The position numbers were made by a program, and so were the translations under genes. From the NCBI GenBank assembly GCA_964549115.1, contig CAZJTX010000011.1, positions 1 through 28,474 of the forward strand: a stretch of DNA of 28,474 nucleotides, written 5' to 3'. This DNA is from CAKOSP01 sp964549115. Its GTDB lineage: Bacteria; Bacillota_I; Bacilli_A; RF39; UBA660. This document shows, piece after piece, positions 15,089 through 23,399 of the stretch; the first letter of the stretch is position 1; each line of letters begins with the position of its first letter. The notes beneath the pieces are model-generated. The model was given only the letters and a program-made list of their open reading frames with translations, searched no databases and was not told the origin of the DNA.

Positions 15089-15712
15089 CTATAATATATC
15101 TAATAACTCATCTAATGATGTTATTGATTCATATTTTGTTTCATTATTATTTGGATTAAAATATATTGCTCTCATTCCAATTTCATGGGGTACCTCTACA
15201 TCAAATGTTATACTATCTCCAACAATAATACAATCTTTTAAATCATGTGGATAACTGGCATCTTTAAATGTTTTTATATTAGGCTTTGATCCTAAATTAT
15301 CAATACCATACACATGTTTAAAATATTTTAGTATCTCAGCATTTTCTAATCTATTAACTTGATTATCGCTATACCAATTAGATAACACTACTAATTCATA
15401 TTTTTTATGTAATTCTTTTAATATGTTTTCTGTATCTTCATGTATTAACGAAGACTTTTTATCATATATTCTCAATATTTCATCATAATCAGATAAATCC
15501 AAATTTAAGTTTAGTTCTTTATTTATAAATTCAACTACTTTTTCTTTATTTGAATAATCATCATATTCTTCATATTTTCCCATTACGTGGAAAAACTCTC
15601 TACTAGTTATACCTATAATATTTTTCTTTTCTATAAATTCATCATATGTATTTAAAATATCTCTTTTACTTTTTAAAAGCGTATTATCAACATCAAATAT
15701 AATTCTTTTCAT
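15089..15712 (-). CDS. HAD-family phosphatase
   Basis: 207 aa from ATG 15710-15712, chosen because AGGAGG ends four bases upstream and the chain then begins MKRIIFDVDNTLL. An in-frame ATG at 15731-15733 lies in the closing stem of the T-box and is rejected. HAD hydrolase motifs: motif I DVDNT (Asp7, Asp9), motif II LSNW, conserved Lys in LGSKPNIKTF, motif IV GDSITFDVEVPHEIGMRAIY. A helical cap lies between motifs I and II, so it is subfamily IA. The substrate is not evident. It is the first gene behind a tyrosine-type T-box and is followed by tyrS, so it is coexpressed with tRNA charging. Confidence 0.88.
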   Translation of the reverse strand: MKRIIFDVDNTLLKSKRDILNTYDEFIEKKNIIGITSREFFHVMGKYEEYDDYSNKEKVVEFINKELNLNLDLSDYDEILRIYDKKSSLIHEDTENILKELHKKYELVVLSNWYSDNQVNRLENAEILKYFKHVYGIDNLGSKPNIKTFKDASYPHDLKDCIIVGDSITFDVEVPHEIGMRAIYFNPNNNETKYESITSLDELLDIL

Positions 15713-15853
15713 TTTCCTCCTATATAAAAACATAAACTAAGTAAGGACGAATTTAATCCGCGGTACCACCTTAATTTATGTTTAACATACTCTCTAAGTT
15801 ATAAAGTAACTACCTTTTTAGCTCCAGAGTTGTAAATTCCTTCATCACTAATT
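15713..15853 (-). promoter_or_regulatory. T-box riboswitch leader (HAD-tyrS operon)
   Basis: The minus strand has the canonical T-box core AAGGTGGTACCGCG (15759-15772), with CGTCCTT downstream, so that AAGG can pair with CCTT in the antiterminator. An outer stem CATAAA/TTTATG (15775-15780 with 15731-15736) extends it, and five T follow. Upstream, GGAATTTACAACTCTGGAG contains TAC (15832-15834), a plausible tyrosine specifier followed by A, as usual. From the likely start near 15853 the leader is only about 140 nt, short for a T-box, and no full-length Stem I is obvious. Uncharged tRNA-Tyr would favour expression. Confidence 0.85.
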
Positions 15854-15859
15854 AATAAT

Positions 15860-15888
15860 ATTATACAATACTTAATCAAATATTGGAA
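15860..15888 (-). promoter_or_regulatory. Possible promoter of the T-box leader
   Basis: Minus strand: -10 TATAAT (15860-15865) and, 17 bases upstream, TTCCAA (15883-15888), a weak -35 lying in the last codons of the long-pilin gene. Confidence 0.4.
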
Positions 15889-17323
15889 CATAAGGATCAT
15901 TATACATTCCTGTTCCAATTGTTTGTAAGTTTCCCTTTAAATTTATAACTGGCCTAAATCCCGATACTGCTAAATTACCACTACCATATCCACAGCTCGT
16001 AGAGCCTGGAGGACAAGGATAAGTAAGAAACCCACCGCCAGCAAGAATACCACTTGCATTTGCGTTACCTGATGCTGACCCTGAGCTGCTAACAGTTGAA
16101 AATCCCATCAACCAGAAACCTTCTCCTATTTTCAAGTAAGTGTTTGATTCTGTTGGACTTGGTAATGGATCCCAATCCCAGGTGGTTCTAAGATTACGTG
16201 TAAGCATTCCACCCGCTAAAGCTTCGTCTTGGGTTAACATTCCTACTTTATAAGTTAAGTCAGCGTTTCCTTTTATATTGTCATGAACTGTAAAAGAGTC
16301 GACTTTTTTTTCACAGACAAAATTAGGTGGAAATTTATTAATAACATTATTTACAAAAAAGTTTGAATAATAATATGCTGTTACTCCGTATGAAGCTGAA
16401 GGTTTTTCTAAAGAAGTATTAATATTTATTCCGTCATAATCAGAATACATAGTCCTATTACTACAAAATATTGTATCTTCTATGTATTGATCATAACTGA
16501 TCATATTATTTTCATACCACTCATCTAAATATACTTTTGTTGGATGACTAAGTTCGTTTATATAATCTTCTTCTTCGTGATACATATAAGCCCGCTGAGT
16601 TACTAAAGGTCTAGGAGAAACTCGTTCTTTATGAATTATAGCTTTTATCCCAGTCATTACTACTCTTTCCTCGTATGTTGGAGCTTCAGTACCTGTATAT
16701 ATTAATTTTATAGAACCGTTTCCTACTATCCTTACAATTCTCCACCAAATATCTTCTCCATTTTCTTTACCGAACTTTACCCAGTTGTTGTTTACAGCCC
16801 CTCTAAAATAATAGCTTTTTCCATAATCATCATTTGCGCTAAACATTTCCCCGCTTGTTGGATTTTCATCAAATTTTGGCATTGGTTTTGCCTCAATAGT
16901 ATTAACACCACCATTATTTGCTAAAATTTTGTCTTTAAATATAAAAGTTTCCTCAAGTAATCTTACACTTTTCATATTTGAGGTCCATGATATTTCAATC
17001 AATAAATTTGTTGAAATGTTTTTTTGGGTACTGGGGTTAATTAAATCTTTTTTAATTAAACCTTCTTTTATTAAATCATATGTCTCTATTAATCTAGTAC
17101 AATTTTCCATATCAGAACATCCACTTCTTAATTCTTTAATATTTGCATATGTGCTCGCAGCATTTTTTATTTGCTCTTCAAATGCTAATTGTTTTTTTAA
17201 CTTTGATTTTTCCGATAATTTAGAAGCTGAAATTCCTCCCGTTACTACAATTATCGATACTATTGCAATAACTACCAATATTTCAATTATAGTAAAGCCC
17301 TTTTTCTTCTTCTTTTTTTTCTT
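15872..17323 (-). CDS. Long pilin: type IV pilin-like N-terminus fused to a head domain; start codon is AAG
   Basis: About 483 aa. In frame, the sequence reads seven Lys, then GFTIIEILVVIAIVSIIVV, a textbook prepilin leader with cleavage between Gly and Phe and Glu at +5, then CSDMENC and LIKKDLINP as in the short pilin. Near residue 130 the head begins: ILANNGGVNTIEAKP, DDYGKSYYFRGAV, NNWVKFG, WWRIVRI, IKLIYTG, IFCSNR, FVCEKK, GMLTQDEALAGG, GFRPVINL, GTGMYNDPY. AAGGAG (17331-17336) is at ideal distance from codon 17321-17323, but that codon is AAG, not ATG. No ATG, GTG or TTG occurs in frame between the TGA at 17348 and TTG 17276-17278; that TTG would delete the prepilin cleavage site. It is either a mutated or miscalled start, or non-standard initiation. 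Confidence 0.7.
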   Translation of the reverse strand, partial: KKKKKKKKGFTIIEILVVIAIVSIIVVTGGISASKLSEKSKLKKQLAFEEQIKNAASTYANIKELRSGCSDMENCTRLIETYDLIKEGLIKKDLINPSTQKNISTNLLIEISWTSNMKSVRLLEETFIFKDKILANNGGVNTIEAKPMPKFDENPTSGEMFSANDDYGKSYYFRGAVNNNWVKFGKENGEDIWWRIVRIVGNGSIKLIYTGTEAPTYEERVVMTGIKAIIHKERVSPRPLVTQRAYMYHEEEDYINELSHPTKVYLDEWYENNMISYDQYIEDTIFCSNRTMYSDYDGININTSLEKPSASYGVTAYYYSNFFVNNVINKFPPNFVCEKKVDSFTVHDNIKGNADLTYKVGMLTQDEALAGGMLTRNLRTTWDWDPLPSPTESNTYLKIGEGFWLMGFSTVSSSGSASGNANASGILAGGGFLTYPCPPGSTSCGYGSGNLAVSGFRPVINLKGNLQTIGTGMYNDPYVPIFD

Positions 17324-17369
17324 CTTTTTTCTCCTTTTTCTTAATATTCAATATATTTTAAAAATTAGA

Positions 17370-17741
17370 TTAAGGATCAAAAACCACACTTTTAGTATTT
17401 TCATCCCACGATATTACAATTTCTAAATTAGTTTCAACTTCTTCATCCGTGAAAGGGTCAATTAAATCACTTTTTAACAAACCCGCGTTTATTAAGTCTA
17501 GAACTGTTATTGATTTGGCGCAGTTTTCTATATCAGAACATGTATTTCTTAAATTTCTAACATTAGCATATGTGCTAGCCGCATTTTTTATTTGTTGTAC
17601 AAATGCTTCTTCTTTTTTTATTTTTGATTTTTCTGATAACTTAGAAGCTGAAATTCCCCCTAGTGCAGCAATTGCCGCCACCATAGCTACAACTATTAAC
17701 ATCTCTATTAACGATAAACCTTTATTATTAATTCTTTTCAT
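17370..17741 (-). CDS. Short type IV pilin-like protein
   Basis: 123 aa, ATG 17741. The prepilin signal is MKRINNKG then LSLIEMLIVVAMVAAIAA, with Glu at +5 after the Gly cleavage site. A prepilin peptidase would remove 8 residues, and the hydrophobic helix packs the filament core. The soluble part has a Cys pair (CSDIENC) and the usual LDLINAGLLKSDLIDP block of Gram-positive pseudopilins, and ends soon after VISWDENTKSV. It aligns along its whole length with the first 120 residues of the long pilin that follows. The start overlaps the yebC stop (ATGA), and GGGGGAAG of the yebC tail is the ribosome site. Assembly ATPase and peptidase genes are not in the window. Confidence 0.85.
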   Translation of the reverse strand: MKRINNKGLSLIEMLIVVAMVAAIAALGGISASKLSEKSKIKKEEAFVQQIKNAASTYANVRNLRNTCSDIENCAKSITVLDLINAGLLKSDLIDPFTDEEVETNLEIVISWDENTKSVVFDP

Positions 17742-18457
17742 TCTTCCCCCAAATTAACATTGTGATATATTTTATCAACATCATCTATTTCGTTTAATAA
17801 ATTTATTAATTTATTAAACGTTATCATATCAAGTTCATTTAACTTTACTTCCATCTTAGGAAACATTCCTACCTCATCATATAAATAATCAATATCATTA
17901 TTTAAATCTTCTAGTGCATCTTTTAACAAATTATAATCTTCTGGTTTAACAAACACGCTAATAATGTCATCATCTTCTTCAATATCTACAAAATCTATAT
18001 TATATTTAATTAAAGATTCTAATATATCATCTGGGTTTTCTTTTACTGATATTAAACCTAAATAATCATAATTATGCATTACTGAGTTTTTAACTCCTAA
18101 TGATTTATTAATTTTAGTAAAAGCATTTCTTACCAACGCTACTGTTCTATTAACATTATCAGTTAAACATTTAATTATTATAGTAGAATCTCTTGGACCA
18201 AACCCTTCATATATTACCTCGGTATAATCATCTAAAGATCCGCCTTTGGCTTTATCTATAGCTCTATTGATAATATCATTTGGAACTTGATCTTTTTTAG
18301 CTTTTTCAATTATTCTTTTTAAATTAATATTAGATTCAGGATTAACTCCATTTTTAGCAGCCAAAAATATCTCTTTTGCATACATAGTATATAACTTGCC
18401 TTTTAAAGCTCCAGACTTTTTAATACTAGCTTCTCTAACTGAGTATGCCCTGCCCAT
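17738..18457 (-). CDS. yebC: YebC/PmpR-family (TACO1-type) translation or regulatory factor
   Basis: 239 aa, normal length. The N-terminal helical domain has MYAKEIFLAAKNGVNPESN and VPNDIINRAIDKAKGG, followed by YEGFGPRDSTIIIKCLTDN, the hallmark of the family. The C-terminal domains (VRNAFTKINKSLGV ... FPKMEVKLNELD) are intact. YebC proteins have been described as DNA-binding regulators and, more recently, as ribosome-associated factors that help translation of proline stretches; which applies here is not visible. The start has AGGAGGG formed with the patatin stop, and the stop overlaps the pilin start. Confidence 0.95.
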   Translation of the reverse strand: MGRAYSVREASIKKSGALKGKLYTMYAKEIFLAAKNGVNPESNINLKRIIEKAKKDQVPNDIINRAIDKAKGGSLDDYTEVIYEGFGPRDSTIIIKCLTDNVNRTVALVRNAFTKINKSLGVKNSVMHNYDYLGLISVKENPDDILESLIKYNIDFVDIEEDDDIISVFVKPEDYNLLKDALEDLNNDIDYLYDEVGMFPKMEVKLNELDMITFNKLINLLNEIDDVDKIYHNVNLGEE

Positions 18458-18466
18458 AATTCCCTC

Positions 18467-19438
18467 CTAAATAAATGTTAACTTATTTAATAAATCATCA
18501 TTATATTTCTTTTTTAATTTATTCAACTCTATTATAGGTGAATATATTTTGTTATAATCTTTTTTTTCTTTTTTAAAGTAATATTCTATTATTTTAATTA
18601 TTAACTCTTTATTATTTTTTACTCTATGTTTTTTATATAATTTATCTAACTCTTCACAACTAACTTTTTTTACTAACATATCATAAATCCATATTCTTTT
18701 ATCTGAAAAAGTATATACAAACCCATCTAATTTTTTTAAAACTTTTAATGTATCATAATATCCCATTTTCATATTATCAACCATCTTATCGTTATTAGTT
18801 GTTAACATAAAACCAGTTTTTCTTGATGGTATAATTTTTATTACACGGTCATCCTTAAACTTTTTAGGAAATCCAAGTCTTGTTACATCAGATGCATATA
18901 CCTTGGTATACCCTTTTTTAAGTAACATTTTATAAGGAAGACTATCTTTAAATCCCCCATCCAAATAATTATCATTATCTATTTCTTCTTTTTTAAATAT
19001 TGGTAAGAAACTACTAGCCGTAACATAATCTATTAACTTTCCTAAAGGTATATCATCTTTAAATAAATAAAGGGGCTGAAAGTCTCTTGCTCTTACTGTT
19101 ACTAATCCAAAATCCATTTTACTTTGCCTTATTACATTTTCATCAATTATTCTATTTGCTTCTTCTTTTAAATAATCTAGTTTAATCCCCATATTCTTAA
19201 TAGCACTTTTTACAACACTATCATTATTATCAGATGCTAGTATTTTTCTTAAATCTGCTGTTTCCCAAAATGTATATAACTCATCAGCATTATCAGATAC
19301 AATTGCTGCTGCGGTAAAGGCTCCAATAGATGTTCCCACTATCCCATCTAATTTTATTTTACTTCTAACTAAAGCTAAATAAACCCCTACATGATAAGAT
19401 CCTTTTGTACCGCCACCACTTAATGCCAACCCTACCAT
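18467..19438 (-). CDS. Patatin-like phospholipase
   Basis: 323 aa cytoplasmic lipid acyl hydrolase. Oxyanion loop SGGGTKGSYHVG (7-18); nucleophile elbow GTSIGA with Ser37; catalytic Asp160 in LDGGFKD. All parts of the Ser-Asp dyad are present. The C-terminal 100 residues are Lys-rich and helical and less conserved. There is no signal peptide. The start overlaps closely with the preceding epimerase gene (stop 19440-19442). The substrate is unknown; a role in membrane lipid turnover is typical of the family. Confidence 0.92.
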   Translation of the reverse strand: MVGLALSGGGTKGSYHVGVYLALVRSKIKLDGIVGTSIGAFTAAAIVSDNADELYTFWETADLRKILASDNNDSVVKSAIKNMGIKLDYLKEEANRIIDENVIRQSKMDFGLVTVRARDFQPLYLFKDDIPLGKLIDYVTASSFLPIFKKEEIDNDNYLDGGFKDSLPYKMLLKKGYTKVYASDVTRLGFPKKFKDDRVIKIIPSRKTGFMLTTNNDKMVDNMKMGYYDTLKVLKKLDGFVYTFSDKRIWIYDMLVKKVSCEELDKLYKKHRVKNNKELIIKIIEYYFKKEKKDYNKIYSPIIELNKLKKKYNDDLLNKLTFI

Positions 19439-19439
19439 A

Positions 19440-20333
19440 TTACTTTTTCCTCTTAAGCTTTTTAAAATAATTTTTTCTTACTAGTCTTTTTAAATAATCA
19501 TCAAAATTATCTTCTTGATAATTTAAAATGTTATTAAATTTAGATACATCACTACATACTGGTGAGGACATGTTTTTAGCTACACAACTTTTTTTAAGCA
19601 TATATTTTAAACTAAAACCGTATGATTTATAAAGTTTTTGCTCTAAGGTTTTATAACTCATTGTAAATGTATCATTTCCGCCTATATTTAAGATTTTTCT
19701 ATTAACTTTAGATATATTGTTTAAAACACTTACTATTGCTCTAGAAGCGTCTTCTTTTGTTATAACATTAACTAGTTCGTTTCTACCAACATTACATATT
19801 ATTGATTCGTTTTTAATATTCGAAAGTATAATTGGCATTCTTAAAATAACATAATTTTTTAAATTTTTAGTTATTACGTTTTCACCCTTTATTTTAGATT
19901 CTACATATTCATTGTTACAACTATCTTTTTTACTTCTTACTGTCACATTCTTTTTACCTACACCATATAAAGAAGTAGTAGATAAAAATATAAAATATGC
20001 ATTTTTATTATATTTTTTTATATTTTTAACTAAATCATTTACTACATCATAATTTACTATTTCAGTTAATTCTTTTTTTATTTCACTCATGGGAGGCAAC
20101 ACACTAGCTAAATGTATTATATAATCATATCCTTTAACAATATTTTTTAAATTAACATTACTTAAATCACTATATATAAAATTTAATCTTTTTTTATATT
20201 TTTTAAAATAAGATTTATGTTTATTAATTTTTAAATCTAACAAAGTTAAATTATATTTACCTTCACAAAGCAAATACGTAACTAATTGTTTACCAACTGT
20301 GCCACCCGCACCTGTTATTAAAACTTTCTTCAT
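19440..20333 (-). CDS. NAD(P)-dependent epimerase/dehydratase (extended SDR)
   Basis: 297 aa. The Rossmann start MKKVLITGAGGTVGKQL has the GxxGxxG nucleotide motif (8-14). The SDR catalytic set is STTSLYG and YVESK (Tyr-x3-Lys). The substrate half is Lys- and Asn-rich and gives no clear sugar specificity. ATG 20333 is preceded by AGAGG, and an extended -10 begins 16 bases upstream. It heads an operon that continues through patatin, yebC and both pilins. A nucleotide-sugar or carbohydrate role is likely but not shown. Confidence 0.88.
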   Translation of the reverse strand: MKKVLITGAGGTVGKQLVTYLLCEGKYNLTLLDLKINKHKSYFKKYKKRLNFIYSDLSNVNLKNIVKGYDYIIHLASVLPPMSEIKKELTEIVNYDVVNDLVKNIKKYNKNAYFIFLSTTSLYGVGKKNVTVRSKKDSCNNEYVESKIKGENVITKNLKNYVILRMPIILSNIKNESIICNVGRNELVNVITKEDASRAIVSVLNNISKVNRKILNIGGNDTFTMSYKTLEQKLYKSYGFSLKYMLKKSCVAKNMSSPVCSDVSKFNNILNYQEDNFDDYLKRLVRKNYFKKLKRKK

Positions 20334-20348
20334 ACATCCTCTTAATAT

Positions 20349-20357
20349 ATTATAACA
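20349..20357 (-). promoter_or_regulatory. Extended -10 promoter of the epimerase-patatin-yebC-pilin operon
   Basis: Minus strand TGTTATAAT, one base after the T tract of the terminator at 20359-20385. There is no good -35 at the expected place. Confidence 0.55.
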
Positions 20358-20358
20358 T

Positions 20359-20385
20359 AAAAAAAATGATATAAAATATCATTTT
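20359..20385 (-). terminator. Terminator of the fibre locus
   Basis: A 10-bp perfect stem AAAATGATAT/ATATCATTTT (20376-20385 with 20363-20372), a 3-base loop and eight T on the minus strand. Confidence 0.85.
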
Positions 20386-20393
20386 AATTAGAT

Positions 20394-22019
20394 TTACTCA
20401 ACTATATAAGGGTCGTTCCATGTTCCTGTTCCAGATAATATAACTTCAGTTCTAACAGATATAACTGGTCTTACTCCTGATGCAGCAACTATATCAGTAT
20501 AATACATTTGACCAGTTGATCTCATAACATGATTGTTTGTCACTTTAAGTGTAGCGCCAGCATATGAAATAGTTAAAAACCAATACTCACTACCAGTATG
20601 TAAATAATGCGATGTATTATTAGATTGATATTTCAAGCCAGATATTTTGGCTTCATCCGCACCTATTAATCCTACTTTATGATTTAATTGTGTATTACCC
20701 AGTACATTATCATATTTTGTATAAGCATCTTCTTTATGAAAGCAAGCTAAAGTTAATGGTTCAATTGTAGTATGCATTCTAGCATCTGGAAACGAGAACC
20801 AGCTAGTAAAGATTCGAGTAGGCATTCCTATCGGTTCAACTTCATAACGAATTGGATCTGATTTATTAGACGTTGCTCTTCTATCAGAGCAAAATATTGA
20901 ATCTGTAATATAATCATCATATTCTAATAAATTATCTTCATACCAATCTTCTAAATATACTTTAATAATGCTTTCTTCAGCATGACCTCTGAACACTCCA
21001 ACCTCACGTGTATACCCTGCCATTTCATATGGTTGAGTTGCAGGACTAAATGCGCTAGTTCCAACTTGAGTATGTGAACCTGTCATAACAACAGCTTCTC
21101 CACTTGTAGGCGCAGTAGAACCTGTATAAATCATTCTTACAGTACCATCTCCATTTATACGTATTATTCGCCAATAATATCCAGCAAACTTAACCCAGTT
21201 ATTATCGACCGCTCCCCTAAAGAAATAACTGGTTCCATAATCATCAGGTATAGCAAACATACCTTCGTGAGATGTGGCAGTATTATTATAATTTGGAAGA
21301 GCTCTAGCTCTTATAGCTTTGCCGCCCGAATTTTTCGCTAAAATAGAATCTGGAAATTCTCCTAGAGGCATTTCTTCAACTTGCATACAATTAATATTAG
21401 TTACTTCGACTCTTCCACCAAAACTTATACCTATTTTATCTGATTGATCTATTTCCAAATTATAATATCTAGGAGTTATCTCCCATGTTACATTACCTTG
21501 ATCAATACCATCTCCCACCGCTATCTTTTGATTTTGAGCTAATGTTACAGTTGAGGTTACATTTGTCAAATCATATTCAGCAGGATAATTACCTAAACGT
21601 TTAGCATTATTTTCAACACTATTTAATAATATTACAAATTCTTTTAAACCAGTGGTATTATCCGCTGCTGCTGTATACCCTGGATTTGGTATATAAATTA
21701 AATCATACGAACAAAGAGAAATACCCCCACCAGAACCTAGTGTGGTTTGTATTTTAACTTCACTTGGGTTATCCGCATCTTTAAAAGATGTATAATTATT
21801 AGAACCCGTTACTTCTTTCATATCGTCGCTATATATATCAAGTGATACATCAGTACTGGTAGTTACAGTTTGATCTCTTGATAAAACCAACACAGACACA
21901 TCACTAGTAGCTGTTATATCCCCTAAAGATGAAAAATAGGCAAATGTAGCCATAAATGATCCAATTAATAAAGTTGAGATAGCAATGATTATTAAAATTT
22001 TTTCTTTTTTTGTTTTCAT
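20394..22019 (-). CDS. Fibre tip protein: SipW-class subunit fused to a head domain
   Basis: 541 aa. Residues 1-30 are a SipW-class signal peptide ending MATFAYFSS. Residues 31-211 are a full fibre subunit with the family's Cys pair: Cys103 in GSGGGISLCSYDLIYIP and Cys211 in VEVTNINC, where the separate subunits end. Residues about 223-541 are the head: ILAKNSGGKAI, EGMFAIPDDYGTSYFFRGAV, NNWVKFAGYYWRIIRINGDG, VRMIYTG, IFCSDR, LACFHK, GLIGADEA, GVRPVIS, GTGTWNDPY. There is no sorting signal, so it probably joins the fibre through its subunit half. It is the last gene of the fibre cluster, with its own extended -10 and a strong terminator after it. Confidence 0.8.
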   Translation of the reverse strand: MKTKKEKILIIIAISTLLIGSFMATFAYFSSLGDITATSDVSVLVLSRDQTVTTSTDVSLDIYSDDMKEVTGSNNYTSFKDADNPSEVKIQTTLGSGGGISLCSYDLIYIPNPGYTAAADNTTGLKEFVILLNSVENNAKRLGNYPAEYDLTNVTSTVTLAQNQKIAVGDGIDQGNVTWEITPRYYNLEIDQSDKIGISFGGRVEVTNINCMQVEEMPLGEFPDSILAKNSGGKAIRARALPNYNNTATSHEGMFAIPDDYGTSYFFRGAVDNNWVKFAGYYWRIIRINGDGTVRMIYTGSTAPTSGEAVVMTGSHTQVGTSAFSPATQPYEMAGYTREVGVFRGHAEESIIKVYLEDWYEDNLLEYDDYITDSIFCSDRRATSNKSDPIRYEVEPIGMPTRIFTSWFSFPDARMHTTIEPLTLACFHKEDAYTKYDNVLGNTQLNHKVGLIGADEAKISGLKYQSNNTSHYLHTGSEYWFLTISYAGATLKVTNNHVMRSTGQMYYTDIVAASGVRPVISVRTEVILSGTGTWNDPYIVE

Positions 22020-22033
22020 TATTATCTATCCAA

Positions 22034-22068
22034 ATTATAACATAAAAAAAGATTAGTTTAAATAAACT
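22034..22068 (-). promoter_or_regulatory. Weak terminator running into the extended -10 of the tip gene
   Basis: Minus strand: a small AGTTT/AAACT hairpin (22055-22068), four bases, seven T (22044-22050), then ATGTTATAAT with TATAAT at 22034-22039. The hairpin is weak, so read-through from upstream subunit genes is likely. The tip gene's own ribosome site is poor (GGAT). Confidence 0.45.
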
Positions 22069-22087
22069 TACCTTTTATCGTTTAAAC

Positions 22088-22705
22088 TCAACAATTAGTT
22101 TTAGAAAACTCAACTGTTCCTGATATAGATTTTCCTGTATTAGCATTTTGAGATTCATTTAGATTTACAAATGTGATAGACGCCACAAAAGTATCCGTAG
22201 TTGTTTGATTTGCTGGTGCAACTATTTGATGTTTATATACGCCTCCACCACTAACAGTAGGAATAGGATATGTATATGTACTTCCCGCCCCAGCAGTAGT
22301 TATATCTAAGTTATCTACTAGGGTAATATTGTTTTTCACTATTTTAAACAATAGTTCTGGTGTATTCTCCGGAGTTGTATAAATAAATTCATTATCACTT
22401 ATAACCAAATTTACATTATAACAGTGTGTTGCAGTATCTGATGATGACGCAGTTAAAGCCACCGTAGATGTTGAGGAGGTTATTAAATCCTCAGCTTCTG
22501 GGCCAAAATTTTCTTGATGAGCCTCTAATTCTAATTCATCTCCCATTGTAAATACAAATGAATCTGTAGTATGAGTTATAACTGTGATTTCACTACTAGC
22601 ATCATTATCAATTAAAGAAGTAAAATAGGCATATGATGCCATTCCAACAAAAACAATTAAAATTGCTATAGCTAATACAACATGTAATGATTTTTGTTTG
22701 CTCAT
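22088..22705 (-). CDS. SipW-class fibre subunit 4 (divergent)
   Basis: 205 aa. Signal peptide to about 30, ending GMASYAYFTS, of the SipW-cognate class. The mature part keeps the two-Cys plan (THCYNVNLV and the C-terminal TNC, where the chain ends) but is otherwise the most divergent of the set: the GSGGG segment is replaced by a Ser/Thr-rich stretch (TSSTSTVALTASSSD). Start ATG 22705 follows GAGG and lies 14 bases after the previous stop, so the pair is cotranscribed. It is probably a minor structural subunit or adaptor. Confidence 0.75.
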   Translation of the reverse strand: MSKQKSLHVVLAIAILIVFVGMASYAYFTSLIDNDASSEITVITHTTDSFVFTMGDELELEAHQENFGPEAEDLITSSTSTVALTASSSDTATHCYNVNLVISDNEFIYTTPENTPELLFKIVKNNITLVDNLDITTAGAGSTYTYPIPTVSGGGVYKHQIVAPANQTTTDTFVASITFVNLNESQNANTGKSISGTVEFSKTNC

Positions 22706-22719
22706 CTCAACCTCATTTT

Positions 22720-23379
22720 TTATTCATTATCGCAGCTTAAATTTTTAACTGAGACAGATCCCCCAAAAGATTCTCCTGCATTTGCAGTTTGATCTACTGC
22801 CAAATTATATATTTTAGGATATATTTCCCATATTACTTCACCAGATGCTAATACTCCCTCTACAACCATGGTAGCATCTTTTACTAATACTAGTTCTTCA
22901 TATACATCAGTAATATCAATTTCTGCAAATCCACCTTTTGTAATGGTTGTATTGGCATCTAGCGGTCTTGCTTTTATTTCTAAAACTAACTCTTTTAAAT
23001 TATCCACATTTTTTTCTGACCTTGGGTATGGTCCAGTTATATCATAAGGAATATATACTAAATCATAAACACATGTATTAGTACCACCCTGACTACCCAC
23101 ATTTGTTTTTATAGTTAAAGTAGAAGGTTCTTCTCCTTTATGTGATTGAGAATAAGTATTGCTCCCATCTTCTTGCCTCATTTTATATTGAGGCACAAAT
23201 AAAGTTACACTAGTTCCGGTTGTACTAGTTAAATCTTGAGAATATGTATATACCTCAAGTGGTGTAGAAGATTTATCTGTTGAAACAGCAGTAAAATAAG
23301 CAAATGTCGCGCCTATCATTGTTACTAACAAAGTTAAAGTACTAAAAACAACTAATATTTTTATATTTTTATCTTTCAT
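22720..23379 (-). CDS. SipW-class fibre subunit 3
   Basis: 219 aa. Signal peptide about 1-30 with MIGATFAYFTA. The mature domain has STLTIKTNVGSQGGTNTC, then VYDLVYIPYD, LKELVLEI, VIWEIYPKIYNLAVDQTANA, SFGGSVSVKNLSC near the end. The same blocks occur in the major subunit and the tip protein. AAGG-type ribosome site before ATG 23379. It has its own promoter (23400-23428) and is followed closely by the 22088-22705 gene. It resembles the TasA/camelysin group of extracellular fibre proteins (family inference). Confidence 0.8.
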   Translation of the reverse strand: MKDKNIKILVVFSTLTLLVTMIGATFAYFTAVSTDKSSTPLEVYTYSQDLTSTTGTSVTLFVPQYKMRQEDGSNTYSQSHKGEEPSTLTIKTNVGSQGGTNTCVYDLVYIPYDITGPYPRSEKNVDNLKELVLEIKARPLDANTTITKGGFAEIDITDVYEELVLVKDATMVVEGVLASGEVIWEIYPKIYNLAVDQTANAGESFGGSVSVKNLSCDNE

Positions 23380-23399
23380 ATAACCTTACCTATATATTA

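Noticed and set aside
16929..17426. Open frame on plus with a poly-Phe run
   Set aside because: Complement of both pilin genes and the purine tract; low complexity, no ribosome site.
8078..18457. UGA read as Trp (mycoplasma code)
   Set aside because: pcrA and yebC end in TGA exactly where family length predicts, and Trp uses TGG.
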